A stretch of DNA of 64,000 bases, from NCBI GenBank assembly GCA_963849305.1, contig CAWKGV010000008.1, forward strand, positions 124,001-188,000, given 5' to 3'. Source of the DNA: CAWKGV01 sp963849305 (GTDB taxonomy: Bacteria > Pseudomonadota > Alphaproteobacteria > Acetobacterales > Acetobacteraceae). Within the stretch, counting starts at the first letter, position 1; each line of letters starts with the position of its first letter. Positions 18,976 to 29,746 of the stretch are shown here, piece after piece. Position numbers and translations under genes: made by a program. The notes beneath the pieces were generated by a model. The model was not told where the DNA came from, ran no database searches, and was given only the letters and a program-made list of their open reading frames with translations.

Positions 18976-19003
18976 GATCGAATGGCGAGGTCGGATTTCG
19001 ACA
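18976..19003 (-). promoter_or_regulatory. predicted autoregulatory ECF42 promoter
   Basis: On the minus strand: TGTCGA, 17 bases, CGATC, ending 45 bases before the YciI start. Sequence and spacing equal the second copy at 17226-17253. Two copies in one locus, each just upstream of a transcription unit, make chance unlikely. Confidence 0.78.
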
Positions 19004-19417
19004 TGGGACCCGGCGGGGCTATCAAGGTCAGGGCCCGGAGGAAGATGCGCCGCCGCCCCCTCAGAGGAGGACAACCAGAGCGCGGCCCTCCTGTTGTGAC
19101 TGAGTGGCCTTTACACATCCTCGACCGCCCTCACCAACATCGCCTGCTTCCAACCGTTTCAGCCCACGGGTGTGTACGGCTCCCTTTTCCGATCGCAATT
19201 CAAAGACGGACAGACCGCTGTCCACCCATCTGCGTCATCAAACACTCTGGCCAGCATGTCCGCTTGTGAGATACCGCCCGGGTCGGCTGAATGACCGAGA
19301 TGGGCGCGAAGCCGTCGGCAGAGCGCACGTGCAAACGTCCGCTTCCGGGACGGCCGGACGCGGTCGCGGATGACCTAGTTGGGTCGAGAGCGGTCATCCG
19401 ATGGGGCCGCTGGTATT
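19004..19417. other. intergenic stretch without a recognisable gene
   Basis: About 410 bases between the ECF42 promoter and the palindromic repeat near the ABC operon. Short frames exist on both strands, but none has a ribosome binding site or family resemblance. A 16-base string GGTCGAGAGCGGTCAT near 19383 also occurs inside the IS110 copy near 12454, so part of this stretch may be an insertion-sequence remnant. Confidence 0.5.
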
Positions 19418-19452
19418 CGTCATGGTCGGAAGGCCCGACCATCCACGACTCC
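19418..19452. repeat. REP-like palindrome, copy A
   Basis: CGTCATGGTCGG, five bases, then CCGACCATCCACGACT: an 8-bp perfect inverted repeat (ATGGTCGG/CCGACCAT) with a conserved flank. A second copy lies at 23705-23738 at the other side of the ABC operon. Palindromes of this CGTCAT-(G/C-rich)-ATCCACGAC form are dispersed in many alphaproteobacterial genomes. Confidence 0.7.
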
Positions 19453-19480
19453 TCGCGGGCGGCACCGAAGCAAGCCGCGG

Positions 19481-19502
19481 ACCCTCGGCATTCGCCGAGG
19501 GT
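19481..19502 (-). terminator. hairpin downstream of the sugar ABC operon
   Basis: A perfect 9-bp stem (ACCCTCGGC / GCCGAGGGT) with a four-base loop lies 35 bases beyond the stop of the last permease gene on the minus strand. There is no T-tract. Position favours transcript end or stability. Confidence 0.5.
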
Positions 19503-19537
19503 GACGGCTGAAGACGGGTATCATCATTTGCATTCGG

Positions 19538-20359
19538 CTACTTGATCGCCCCAAACGACAGCCCGCGCACGAGATACCGCTGCAGCCACAGGAACACGAT
19601 CGCGACCGGCAGCGTCGCCGCCAATGTCGCCGCCATCACCTGTTCCCATTGAATCGTATAGCGGCCCGCGACCAGCGAAAACACCTGGATCGGCAATGTA
19701 TAGCGATCCTGACTGCGCAGCACCGCCAGCGCCACGGCAAACTCGTTCCAGGCGCTGATGAAGGTGAAGATCGCGGTCACCGCCAGCGCGGGCAGCGACA
19801 TCGGCAGGAAAATATCCCATACCGCGCGCAAGCGAGACGCGCCTTCCAGCCACGCCGCCTCCTCCAGATCAACCGGGATCGAGCTGAAATAGCTCTCCAT
19901 CATCCACACCGCGAACGCGATCTGGAACGCGCCGTAGATCAGCACCAGGGCATTGAGCGAATTCAGCAGCCCCAGCATGGCAGCCAATCGGAACAATCCC
20001 AACACCAGCACGATCGGCGACAGCATCTGCGTGATCAACAGGAAGTCGCGGTACGGCCGCCTGGCGCGGAACCGGAAGCGCGACAACGCATACGCGGCGG
20101 GAATGCTCAACCCGATCGAGACCGCGCCCGAGACAACAGCGACATAAAGGCTATTGAGCAGCGCCGTGCCGAAATCCGCCGCCCGCCACATGGCGACGAA
20201 ATTGTGCCAATCGAAGCGGCTGGGCAGCCAGGCCGGCGCGGCGGACAGGACTTCCTCCGGGGGCTTCACCGCGGTCGCGAGCATCACCGCGAACGGGAAC
20301 AGATTCACCAGGACCAGCGGCGAAAGCGCCAACCAGCAAAGCACGCTGCGCCTAATCAT
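19538..20359 (-). CDS. carbohydrate ABC transporter permease (MalG-like)
   Basis: A 273-residue inner-membrane permease of the CUT1 (MalG/UgpE) family with about six hydrophobic segments. The coupling helix that contacts the ATPase is visible as the EAA loop LEEAAWLEGASRLRAVWDIFLP near residue 170. The N-terminal VKPPEEV periplasmic start and the C-terminal QRYLVRGLSFGAIK are typical of the family. It overlaps the preceding permease gene by eight bases and is last in the operon. The transported sugar cannot be told from sequence. Confidence 0.93.
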   Translation of the reverse strand: MIRRSVLCWLALSPLVLVNLFPFAVMLATAVKPPEEVLSAAPAWLPSRFDWHNFVAMWRAADFGTALLNSLYVAVVSGAVSIGLSIPAAYALSRFRFRARRPYRDFLLITQMLSPIVLVLGLFRLAAMLGLLNSLNALVLIYGAFQIAFAVWMMESYFSSIPVDLEEAAWLEGASRLRAVWDIFLPMSLPALAVTAIFTFISAWNEFAVALAVLRSQDRYTLPIQVFSLVAGRYTIQWEQVMAATLAATLPVAIVFLWLQRYLVRGLSFGAIK

Positions 20360-21284
20360 CCAGGACGTCTCGATGCGCCAGCCGCAGATAGACCAGAGTG
20401 AAGCCGAGCAGGATCGCGAACATGATCAGCGACACCGCCGCGGCGTCGCCCATCCGGCCGAACACGAAAGCCAGCTTGTAGAGATAGGTGACCAGGATGT
20501 CGGTGGAGTTCGCCGGACCGCCTTCGGTCATCACCCAGATGATCGGAAACGAGTTGAACACGTAGATCATATTCAGCACGATCGCGATGTTCATGAACGG
20601 CCACAACAGCGGCAGCGTCAGCGTACGGAACTGCTGCCACGCGGTGGCGCCCTCCATGGCCGCCGCCTCATAGATGTCCGCCGGCAATGACGACAGCCCG
20701 CCAAGCAGGATCGTGACAGTGAACGGGACGGACACCAGGATGCCGATGGCTATCTCCATCGGAAACGCGGTGGTGCCGTCGGCCAGCCAGACGATCGGCG
20801 TGCTGATCAGGCCGAGATCCCGCAAGGTCAGGTTCAGCAGCCCACTCTGGCCGTTGAGCGCCCAGCGCCAGACGATGGCGGTCATGGTCAGCGACACCGC
20901 CCACGGCAGCATGATCAGCGCCCGTGCCAGGCCCCGGCCGATGAAGCGCAGCTCAAGGATCAGCGCGACGGGAACCGCCAGCAGAAGGGTTCCGCCCACC
21001 ACGCCAATGGTCCACTCCACCGTGCGCCACAGGCTCTCGCGGAATAGCGGATCGCCAAGCACGTGGATGAAGTTGCGGGCCCCGACAAAGCCGCGCACCT
21101 GTCCGAACCGCGTTACCTCATGCACCGAAGTCGCGCCCAGATCGACCAATGGATAGGCGATGATGAAGGCCGCGAGCAAAAAGCTTGGCAGGATCAGCGC
21201 ATAAGCGCGCGAGACCGCTCCCCCTCCAATCGCGGGGAGGGGGGCGGGGACGGAGAGATCAGAACGTCCGCCCGCTGCCATCAC
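20352..21284 (-). CDS. carbohydrate ABC transporter permease (MalF-like)
   Basis: A 310-residue CUT1 permease partner (MalF/UgpA type). A cytoplasmic N-terminus of ~25 residues is followed by the first helix (YALILPSFLLAAFIIAYPLV), the large periplasmic segment and the EAA coupling motif IYEAAAMEGATAWQQFRTLTLP near residue 220. A TEGGPANSTDILVTYLYKLAF stretch, typical of these permeases, comes before the last helices. Four-base overlap with the binding-protein gene and eight-base overlap with the second permease indicate translational coupling. Confidence 0.93.
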   Translation of the reverse strand: MMAAGGRSDLSVPAPLPAIGGGAVSRAYALILPSFLLAAFIIAYPLVDLGATSVHEVTRFGQVRGFVGARNFIHVLGDPLFRESLWRTVEWTIGVVGGTLLLAVPVALILELRFIGRGLARALIMLPWAVSLTMTAIVWRWALNGQSGLLNLTLRDLGLISTPIVWLADGTTAFPMEIAIGILVSVPFTVTILLGGLSSLPADIYEAAAMEGATAWQQFRTLTLPLLWPFMNIAIVLNMIYVFNSFPIIWVMTEGGPANSTDILVTYLYKLAFVFGRMGDAAAVSLIMFAILLGFTLVYLRLAHRDVLDD

Positions 21285-22540
21285 TGCTGGTGCAGGATGC
21301 CATCGACCTTCTGTGCCGCCTGGTCCAGCGTCTGCTTCGGAGCTGCCTGGTTGAGATAGACCGCCTGCAACGCATTGATCGTGGTGTCGGCGATCTGCTC
21401 CCAGTTCGGGATCAGCGGCGCGAACCGCGCGTGCGGCAGCAACGAGGTGAACACCTTCAGCACCGGATCGTCGGCGAACTCAGGCATCGCCGCGACCGTC
21501 TTGATCACCGGCAGGAATCCCTCGTTCTGGTTGAACCGCGCCCGCCACACCGGCTGGAACGCGAATTCGAGAAACTTTCCGGCTTCCGCTTTGTGCTGCG
21601 AGTTGGCGAACAGCACGATCGAGTCGGTCACGCCATAAGTGATCTGCTCGGTTCCCTTGGGGACCGGCGCGACGCCGTAGGTCAGCTTCGGCGCCTCGGT
21701 CTTGATCTGGCTCGCCAGGAACGGCGCGGTGATCATCATCGCCACGTGTCCCTGCTTGAACAGGTTCTGCACATCCTCGCGGTTATAGGCCGTGACGCCA
21801 GGCTCGGTATCCCCGTCGTCGATCAGCTTCTTGTATAGGTCGGCGGCGGTCAGCGCCGGCTGTGTGGCCAGGCCGCTGGTGCCCTGCGGTGTGACGATCT
21901 CGCCGCCGTAGCTCCACATGGCGTAATAATAGTAAACGTCGGTTTCGATCTCCTTGCCCTGCAGCCCGTAGCAGTAAGTGGTCTTGTCGTTCAGGGCCTT
22001 GATCTTTCCGCAATCGGCGACCAGCTCGTCCCAGGTCGCCGGCGGCCCGTCGATGCCGGCGCGCTTGAGGATGGCGGTGTTGTAGTACATCGCGCGGTCC
22101 GAGGCCGCGATCGGCAGGCCGTAGAGCTTGCCGTCCATCTCCGATGGCTTGAGGAAGACCGGGTTGAACTGGTCGCGGAATTCCTGCGTCATGTAGGGGT
22201 CAAGCGGTGCGACGATGCCCTGCTTGACGAAATCGACCAGCCAGCGCGTGCCGATGATCGAGATGTCGCCGTTATCGCCGCCGGCGATCTCGGTGGTGAG
22301 TTTCTGCTGCAACGTATCCCACGACACCAGCTCGTACCGTATCTCGATGCCGGGGTTTTGCTGCTCGAACGCCTTCGCGAGCTGGTCGAAATACGGACCC
22401 GTCTTGTTGCTGTACTCCGCCAGCGTGACGCGGAGCACCGTGTTGGCGGTGGCTTGCGGGGAAAGCGACACCAGGCCCGCCAGGCAAGCGACGATCCCGG
22501 CCAGCGCGAGGCGGCCCAGCGATCCGATCGGCGATGTCAC
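21281..22540 (-). CDS. extracellular solute-binding protein of the sugar ABC transporter
   Basis: A 419-residue family-1 solute-binding protein. The start is taken as the GTG at 22540, because GGGAGGAG lies immediately upstream and it yields a good signal peptide (LALAGIVACLAGLVSL, cleavage after PQATA). Mature features include YFDQLAKAFEQQNPGIEIRYE, a tryptophan-rich ligand-cleft region (RWLVDFV, TWDELVADC) and NREDVQNLFKQGHVAMMI near residue 255. No lipobox is present, so it is a free periplasmic protein. It is the first gene of the binding protein-permease-permease operon and is divergent from the ATPase gene. Confidence 0.93.
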   Translation of the reverse strand: MTSPIGSLGRLALAGIVACLAGLVSLSPQATANTVLRVTLAEYSNKTGPYFDQLAKAFEQQNPGIEIRYELVSWDTLQQKLTTEIAGGDNGDISIIGTRWLVDFVKQGIVAPLDPYMTQEFRDQFNPVFLKPSEMDGKLYGLPIAASDRAMYYNTAILKRAGIDGPPATWDELVADCGKIKALNDKTTYCYGLQGKEIETDVYYYYAMWSYGGEIVTPQGTSGLATQPALTAADLYKKLIDDGDTEPGVTAYNREDVQNLFKQGHVAMMITAPFLASQIKTEAPKLTYGVAPVPKGTEQITYGVTDSIVLFANSQHKAEAGKFLEFAFQPVWRARFNQNEGFLPVIKTVAAMPEFADDPVLKVFTSLLPHARFAPLIPNWEQIADTTINALQAVYLNQAAPKQTLDQAAQKVDGILHQQ

Positions 22541-22626
22541 GCGCTCCTCCCTTTCTTGCGGTTGGCGGATCATGCCAGCGGTGCTTATCTGCGCAACCCC
22601 TGATCCGGCCTCGGGAAAGCGGCGCT

Positions 22627-23695
<1,069 letters not shown>

Positions 23696-23704
23696 GTCTC
23701 TCCT

Positions 23705-23738
23705 CGTCATGGTCGGCGAAGGCCGACCATCCACGACT
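23705..23738. repeat. REP-like palindrome, copy B
   Basis: CGTCATGGTCGGCGAAGGCC followed by GACCATCCACGAC: the same repeat as at 19418-19452, here with a 14-bp interrupted stem. It lies between the stops of the convergent ATPase and VWA genes, where it could also act as a bidirectional terminator hairpin. Confidence 0.7.
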
Positions 23739-24915
23739 TACCGGCTCAGCTCGCGCGTCATCGCGTCGATGCCGGCCAGCGTCAGCGGATACATCCGCCC
23801 TTCCATGAGCTGTCGGACAATCCCGATCGATTGCACGAACTGCCACGACCCTTCCGGCGTCGGGTTGAGCCAGGCGGCGCGACGGTAGTGCGACGCGAGC
23901 CGATCGAGCCAGACCCGGCCCGGCTCCTCGTTCCAGTGCTCGACGCTACCGCCCTGCATCATGATCTCATACGGGCTCATCGCGGCGTCGCCGACGAAGA
24001 TCAGCCGGTAGTCGGCGCCATAGGTGCGCAGCACCTCCGCCGTCGCGATCGGCTGTTCATAGCGGCGGCGGTTGGTCTTCCATACCCGTTCGTACAGGAA
24101 ATTATGGAAGTAAAAGTATTCAAGGTGCTTGAACTCGGTCCGGCAGGCGGAGAACAGCTCCTCCGATAGTTTCACATGCTCGTCCATCGAGCCGCCGACA
24201 TCAAGGAACAGCAGGATCTTCACCGTGTTGTGCCGTTCCGGCACCAGCTTGAGATCGAGCATCCCCGCGTTGTTGGCAGTCGAGCGGATGGTGTCGGCGA
24301 TATCGAGTTCCGTCGCCTCCCCCTGGCGCGCGAACCGGCGCAGCCGGCGCAGCGCCAGCCGGAAATTGCGCGTGCCGAGTTCCACGTCGCCGTCGAGATC
24401 CCTGAACTCGCGCTTGTCCCAGACCTTCATCGCGCGCCGATGTCGTGACTTGTCCTGGCCGATCCGCACGCCTTCCGGATTGTAGCCATAGGCGCCGAAC
24501 GGCGAGGTGCCGGCGGTCCCGATCCATTTCGACCCGCCCTCATGACGGCCCTTCTGCTCGGCGAGAAGCTGGCGCAGCCGCTCCAACAGTGCCTCGAAGC
24601 CGCCCAGCGCCTTGATTTGCGCCATCTCCTCCGGCGTCAGCAACTTCTCGGCCAGTTTGCGCAGCCACTCCTCGGGCAGCTCGCGCGCGACGAGCCCTTC
24701 GGGCGCTTCCAGGCCTTTGAAGCATTCTCCGAACACGCGATCGAACCGGTCCAGATGGCGCTCGTCCTTCACCAAGGTCGCGCGGCTCAGGTAGTAGAAG
24801 TCCTCCACGCTGTACTCCGCGATCCCGGCCTTCATCGCGCCGATAAGGGTCAAGTACTCGGTGACCGAGACCGGCAGCCCGGCCTGCTTCAGCGACAGCA
24901 GGAAGCTCGCGAACA

Positions 24916-24916
<1 letters not shown>
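23738..24916 (-). CDS. VWA-domain (CoxE-like) protein
   Basis: A 392-residue protein with a C-terminal von Willebrand A domain. The frame extends upstream, but the ATG at 24916, overlapping the MoxR stop (TGATG), is the natural start and gives MFASFLLSLKQAGLPVSV. The helical N-terminal half has RATLVKDERHLDRFDRVF. The MIDAS-like motif appears as LFLDVGGSMDEH near residue 215, with a glycine where many VWA domains have Ser. MoxR-VWA pairs act as chaperones for metal or cofactor insertion into enzymes. The client here is unknown. Confidence 0.9.
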
Positions 24917-25764
<848 letters not shown>

Positions 25765-25865
25765 GCTTGGCGTCTCCGATGAGGGGCGTTGGTGATCAGC
25801 CCATCTTCCCCGCGAACCCGGTCCAGCCGCAAGGGCGCTTCGTCAGAACGCGGGCGCTTACACCT

Positions 25866-25896
25866 CGTCATAGCCGGACTGGATCCGGCCGATGGG
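25866..25896. repeat. REP-like palindrome, divergent copy C
   Basis: CGTCATAGCCGGACTGGATC followed by CGGCCGATGGGA: the same CGTCAT-start and paired GCCGG/CCGGC layout as copies A and B but a different core. It sits between the MoxR start and the methyltransferase stop. Confidence 0.5.
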
Positions 25897-25904
25897 AACT
25901 CCGC

Positions 25905-26735
25905 CTATTTCCGCACAACGCCCAGCAGAACCACCCGCCCTGCGAAAAGCCGGCCAAGACCTTCCGTGACATTCAAGAAGGCGGAGTCAAGCTTCGCCAT
26001 CGCAGTCCAGCCCGCGGGCACTACGCGTCCCCCCAGGAACAGAAAGAATCTGCGCTGTATGCCCGGCTGAAGGATGGCCTCGATCACCGCGAGTTCGCGC
26101 TCGTCGATCTTGTGCTCGTCCTCCGTGATATAGGGTTGGTCGGTGCCGTAGATGAAGCGCGACATGCGCGGATACAGGAACTTGGAAATGAACCGGCTTT
26201 CGCGCAGCTTCTGAAGCGTCGAATGGGTGTAAAGCTCGTTGGCGACGGCCACGCCACCAGGCTTCATCACGCGCCGCGTCTCAGCGGCAGTCGCTGGTAT
26301 GTCCACATGATGCAGAATGTCATTGAAGAACACCAGATCGAAAAAATCATCAGGGTATATCATGGCCTCGCTTGGCATGACATCGAAATGGATTTCCGGC
26401 AGACCCGTACGGTCCGCGCGCTGGCGCGCGATCTCCAGCAGGTCCGGAGACAGGTCGCTCGCGTACACGTCCGCCCCGAGGTTGGCCAACCGGATCGCGT
26501 CCTCCCCGAACCCACACCCGGGCACCAGCACCTTCTTACCGGCCGGGTCTTGCGCCATTAGCAGGTCGTAGGCCGTCCAGTAGCTGTTCCATGGACGACG
26601 CGGGCCGGGCGAAACGACGTCCAGCAGCACCGGTTGCTCGATCCTGTGCCTCTGGCGAAGCGCGAACTCCTCATGATACGCGCGCTCGCGCCTTTGCCGC
26701 TCGTCGAGCGCGCCCTCCTGCGGGTCCGTTCCCAA
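25905..26735 (-). CDS. class I SAM-dependent methyltransferase
   Basis: A 276-residue protein with a Rossmann-like methyltransferase core. Motif I is VLVPGCGFGEDAIRLANLGADVYASDLS near residue 85, motif II/III includes DFFDLVFFNDILHHVD, and GGVAVANELYTHS follows. The start is a TTG just after the preceding stop (4 bases), with no strong ribosome binding site, so it may be translated by reinitiation. The C-terminal 70 residues contain hydrophobic patches. The substrate is not predictable, and a lipid or quinone-like acceptor is only a guess. Confidence 0.85.
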   Translation of the reverse strand: MGTDPQEGALDERQRRERAYHEEFALRQRHRIEQPVLLDVVSPGPRRPWNSYWTAYDLLMAQDPAGKKVLVPGCGFGEDAIRLANLGADVYASDLSPDLLEIARQRADRTGLPEIHFDVMPSEAMIYPDDFFDLVFFNDILHHVDIPATAAETRRVMKPGGVAVANELYTHSTLQKLRESRFISKFLYPRMSRFIYGTDQPYITEDEHKIDERELAVIEAILQPGIQRRFFLFLGGRVVPAGWTAMAKLDSAFLNVTEGLGRLFAGRVVLLGVVRK

Positions 26736-26739
26736 GCCG

Positions 26740-27012
26740 TTATTGCCCGCTGCCCGGCTCCTTCGGGGGCGCGGTGGCCTTGGCGGCCGCCTTGAAGAAG
26801 CTGCCGAACATCTCCTGCATCCGCTCCTGGCCTTGCGGGAACACCGACAGCCAGCTCTTCAGCATCGCATCGGGCGCGAAATTGTCGGCCGCCTCCAGCA
26901 TCCGCCGTTCGATCCGCGCCATGAACGCCGCCTGCATCGAACTCACATCCGGCAGGCCAAGGAAACGCCGCGCCTCATCAGGCGTGCAGTCAACTTCGAT
27001 CTCGATCTTCAT
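26740..27012 (-). CDS. DUF6489 family small protein
   Basis: A 90-residue acidic/amphipathic protein typical of alphaproteobacteria. It has MKIEIEVDCTPDEARRFLGLPDV at the start, AFMARIERRMLEAADNFAPDAML in the middle and an Ala/Pro-rich tail. This matches the small conserved family annotated DUF6489, whose role is unknown. It is four bases upstream of the methyltransferase gene, so the two are likely co-expressed. Confidence 0.8.
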   Translation of the reverse strand: MKIEIEVDCTPDEARRFLGLPDVSSMQAAFMARIERRMLEAADNFAPDAMLKSWLSVFPQGQERMQEMFGSFFKAAAKATAPPKEPGSGQ

Positions 27013-27120
27013 GTCTCACTATCCTGGTTGCGCGACCCCAGAAGCTCCCCTCGCCTTGCGGGAGGGGTTGGGGAGGGGTCGAAACAACAAATTCATCGGT
27101 CAGCCCAAACGACCGGCAAT

Positions 27121-28284
27121 TTACACCTTCCCCCGGTTCCAGCCACGCCCCTCGGTGCCCAGCATCTCGAATCCGCTGTCCGTCACAGCCACGGTATCCT
27201 CAAGCTTGATGAAGCCGCGCCGTGGATGCTGCAAGGTGGTCTCGATCGACAGCACCATTCCGGACTCAAGCGGGCGGTCGCGGTCCTCGGCTGGGTACGG
27301 CACCGGCCCCTTGTCCGTCAGATGCGGCACCTCGTGCGTCACCAGACCCATGCCGTGGGCGACGAACTCGATGCGCTCGCGATTGGCGGCGCGCGCGAGT
27401 GCCGACTCCACGCCCGCGTAAATCTCTCCTCCACGCGTTCCGTGCCGGACCGGGCGGATTGCCGCCTGCTGGATCGAATCGACCTCGGCCAGCAGATCCC
27501 GCAGCTCGGAATCCGGCTCGCCCAGCACCGCCATCCGGCAGATATCGCCGATATAGCCGTGGTAATTGCCTCCCGAATCCAGCGAGAGAATGTCGCCGTT
27601 CTGCCAGGGCTGGTCAGAGGGCGCGCGGTTGAGGCTGGTGCCCGCGGTAATCAGGCAATACTCGAACGTCAGTCCGCGACCGACCTCCTCGCGACGCAAG
27701 GCATCGACCAGTTGCCGCTTCGTGGTTCCCGCGCCATGGCTGCCGATCACCGCCAGCATGGATGCGATCACGCCCTCCGATGCCTGCCGCAGTTTGTCCA
27801 GCTCCGATCGCGTCTTGCGGGCGCGCAGACGCTCCAACACGCCGAGCGCGTCGATGATCCGACTTTCGGGAAATGCCGCCCGCAGGGTTTCGGCGGCATC
27901 CGTCGGCAGGAAGCCGGATTCGATGCCGATCCGCGATGCCGGCAGGTTCTTCCGGCGCACATGCTCGATCGCGGCCTGAATCGCATCCACCGAACCGGAT
28001 GCGACAGGACGGAATTCCGGCACCCAGAACGGCAAGACCTCCTTCTCGTAGGCTTCCATCCTATTGCCGATATAGCCGGCCTTGCCGGGCGCGCCCCTCG
28101 GATAAATCACGATCGGCAGGTAACGGCTCTTCCCGACCGCATCCATGTAGTCAAAGAAGAAGAACCTGTAGTCGTTGCCCAGCAGGTACTGCACGTTGTG
28201 CTTCGAGGACGCCAGCAGCACCTCGATGCCGGCGGTCTCCATCAACCGGTCCAGCAACTCCGTCTCGAAGGGGATGGCGGTCAC
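27121..28284 (-). CDS. M24 family metallopeptidase (Xaa-Pro peptidase-like)
   Basis: A 387-residue pita-bread-fold peptidase. An N-terminal creatinase-like domain (MNVQYLLG-type: HNVQYLLGNDYRFFFFDY) precedes the catalytic domain. The dinuclear metal ligands are all visible: Asp in SLDSGGNYHG, Asp in IGDICRMA, His in FVAHGMGLVTHEVPH, Glu in LSIETTLQHP and Glu in KLEDTVAVT. The GTG start at 28284 is preferred over upstream codons because GAGAGGAG lies nine bases before it and family length fits. It likely cleaves Xaa-Pro or a related peptide bond. Confidence 0.9.
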   Translation of the reverse strand: MTAIPFETELLDRLMETAGIEVLLASSKHNVQYLLGNDYRFFFFDYMDAVGKSRYLPIVIYPRGAPGKAGYIGNRMEAYEKEVLPFWVPEFRPVASGSVDAIQAAIEHVRRKNLPASRIGIESGFLPTDAAETLRAAFPESRIIDALGVLERLRARKTRSELDKLRQASEGVIASMLAVIGSHGAGTTKRQLVDALRREEVGRGLTFEYCLITAGTSLNRAPSDQPWQNGDILSLDSGGNYHGYIGDICRMAVLGEPDSELRDLLAEVDSIQQAAIRPVRHGTRGGEIYAGVESALARAANRERIEFVAHGMGLVTHEVPHLTDKGPVPYPAEDRDRPLESGMVLSIETTLQHPRRGFIKLEDTVAVTDSGFEMLGTEGRGWNRGKV

Positions 28285-28560
28285 GGCGCAACTCCTCTCA
28301 ATCTGATGGCCGGAACCGTTCTCGTCCGACGCAGGTTTCCAGGCGTCGAAGCGTTCAAGTGGCCGTGATGATAGGCCGCAATGTTTACGGCATAACATTG
28401 CCGCTGACCGGTGGACGAACCTTCCTGCGCCACCCAGCGGGTACCGGGGTCTGGCACGAGACCTATTCCGCCCAGCGCCGTATGGAAGCGATCTACATCA
28501 ATATGCCGCCGCTCGGCTTTGCCCGCTTCGCTCCCGGGGCGCGCACGCCTGCAGGGCCGT

Positions 28561-29232
28561 TCATGAGCGCGCGTGGCCGGTTGAAGGCGGTCGCCGCGGG
28601 ATGAACGCGCGTGCCTCGGCCCGGAGGGTGGCATAACGCGCGTGCTGGGCGCGCAGGCTCTCGGGCGGGATCACGCCGCCGTAATCGCGCGAGGGCAGGA
28701 TCTTGCCCTGTGGGTTCAGCCGCTCGCGACCGGCGGCGACGACGTGCCGGCCGCTGCTGCATGGCGGCATCCCGAGATAGGGCGCCGGGTCCACCGGGCG
28801 GTCGGCCACGAACATGCCGAAATAGAGATGCGGACCGAACGTGACCCCGGTGAGCCCCACCACGCCCAGTTTCTCGCCCGCCGAAACCGCCCGTCCGCCC
28901 TCGGCGAAGAACGGGGCGACAGTGCCGAAATGGCTGTAGACGCCCACGAACCCGGGGTGCTGGACCAGCATCTGCAAGCCACCCGGGCCGCTGCGCTCAA
29001 TGCGCATCACCATCCCCGGCGCCGCCGCCCGGATCGGGGTGCCGAGTGGGGCAGGGATGTCCACGCCGTAATGAAAGCTCCCCGCTTGCGGGCGCCCCGG
29101 CAGAACGCGCGGCCCGAACGGCGAGGAGATGCAAGCCGGGCTTACCGGCGGCAGAAGCGCCTCGGTCGCCGCCGCGCCCGCCTTGCCCCAGGGGAGCATG
29201 AGCAACAGGACAAGCACTAGCAGACGTGGCAT
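28561..29232 (-). CDS. exported M23 family (LytM-like) protein, possibly inactive
   Basis: A 223-residue secreted protein. The ATG at 29232 gives a clear signal peptide (MPRLLVLVLLLMLPWGKAGA). The M23 domain shows FHYGVDIPAPLGTPI, carrying the His and Asp zinc ligands (HxxxD), and YSHF with the catalytic His. The final motif reads GPHLYFGMF, where active enzymes have HLHF: the last zinc-ligand His is Tyr. It may therefore bind cell wall or regulate another hydrolase rather than cut peptidoglycan. A basic, Arg-rich tail follows the domain. Confidence 0.88.
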   Translation of the reverse strand: MPRLLVLVLLLMLPWGKAGAAATEALLPPVSPACISSPFGPRVLPGRPQAGSFHYGVDIPAPLGTPIRAAAPGMVMRIERSGPGGLQMLVQHPGFVGVYSHFGTVAPFFAEGGRAVSAGEKLGVVGLTGVTFGPHLYFGMFVADRPVDPAPYLGMPPCSSGRHVVAAGRERLNPQGKILPSRDYGGVIPPESLRAQHARYATLRAEARAFIPRRPPSTGHARS

Positions 29233-29538
29233 GGGCCTGGCCTCGTTCGCAGTCGCGTTCAGAGAATGGCGGCGGACTGCGCCGCGGCCGAAGCCCATGC
29301 AGGTTCCATATGAGAGCCACGCCAGGCCAGTCAGATCTTCGTGTCCCGCAACAGTCGGGGTTTCCTGGTGCCAATACAACCGGCGATATGGGTCACCGCG
29401 CACACCCCAGGGTTCTCGGAAGATTGGTCCCAAACAATCACGCCAGGCGAACCTAGTTTCGTCCATCGCGTTCCATACCAAGGCGAGGCTGAGCGCAACA
29501 AACGTCCGGCGGCGCCGAATTCAGAAAGGAGATTGGAC
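29233..29538. other. intergenic region between divergent M23 and CsbD genes
   Basis: About 306 bases with no convincing gene. It must hold promoters for both divergent genes. I searched for the alphaproteobacterial general-stress promoter (GGAAC N18-19 GTT) in front of the CsbD gene and did not find a clear copy. Confidence 0.5.
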
Positions 29539-29721
29539 GTGGACAAGGATCGCGTGTCAGGCATCGGCAAGCAGGTCAAGGGGTCGGTCAAGGAAGGCGT
29601 CGGCAACGTGACCGGGGATGCCAAGCAGCAAGCCGAAGGCCAGGCCGAGCAAGCGGAAGGCAAGGTGCAGAACGCCGTCGGCGGTGCCAAGGACGCGGCA
29701 CGGGAGAATCTGAAGCGCTGA
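29539..29721 (+). CDS. CsbD family stress-response protein
   Basis: A 60-residue hydrophilic, Gly/Lys/Gln-rich protein of the CsbD family. It is recognisable by DRVSGIGKQVKGSVKEGVGN and the repeated KQQAEGQAEQAEGKVQNAVG. It starts at a GTG with AAAGGAG nine bases upstream. CsbD proteins are abundant under general stress in many bacteria, but their activity is unknown. A DUF3309 membrane peptide gene follows 25 bases later and probably shares the transcript, ending at a strong terminator. Confidence 0.9.
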   Translation: MDKDRVSGIGKQVKGSVKEGVGNVTGDAKQQAEGQAEQAEGKVQNAVGGAKDAARENLKR

Positions 29722-29746
29722 TCCGCCGCTCCCCACTCCCGCCTGA

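Noticed and set aside
27050..27085. CCCCTCGCCTTGCGGGAGGG type palindrome
   Set aside because: This is a generic G/C palindrome found at many places in such genomes. There is not enough signal to call a specific function beyond a possible hairpin.
28369..28604. A possible small plus-strand gene (MIGRNVYGITLPLTGG...) between the two peptidase genes
   Set aside because: It overlaps the end of the M23 gene, lacks a ribosome binding site and matches no family I know.
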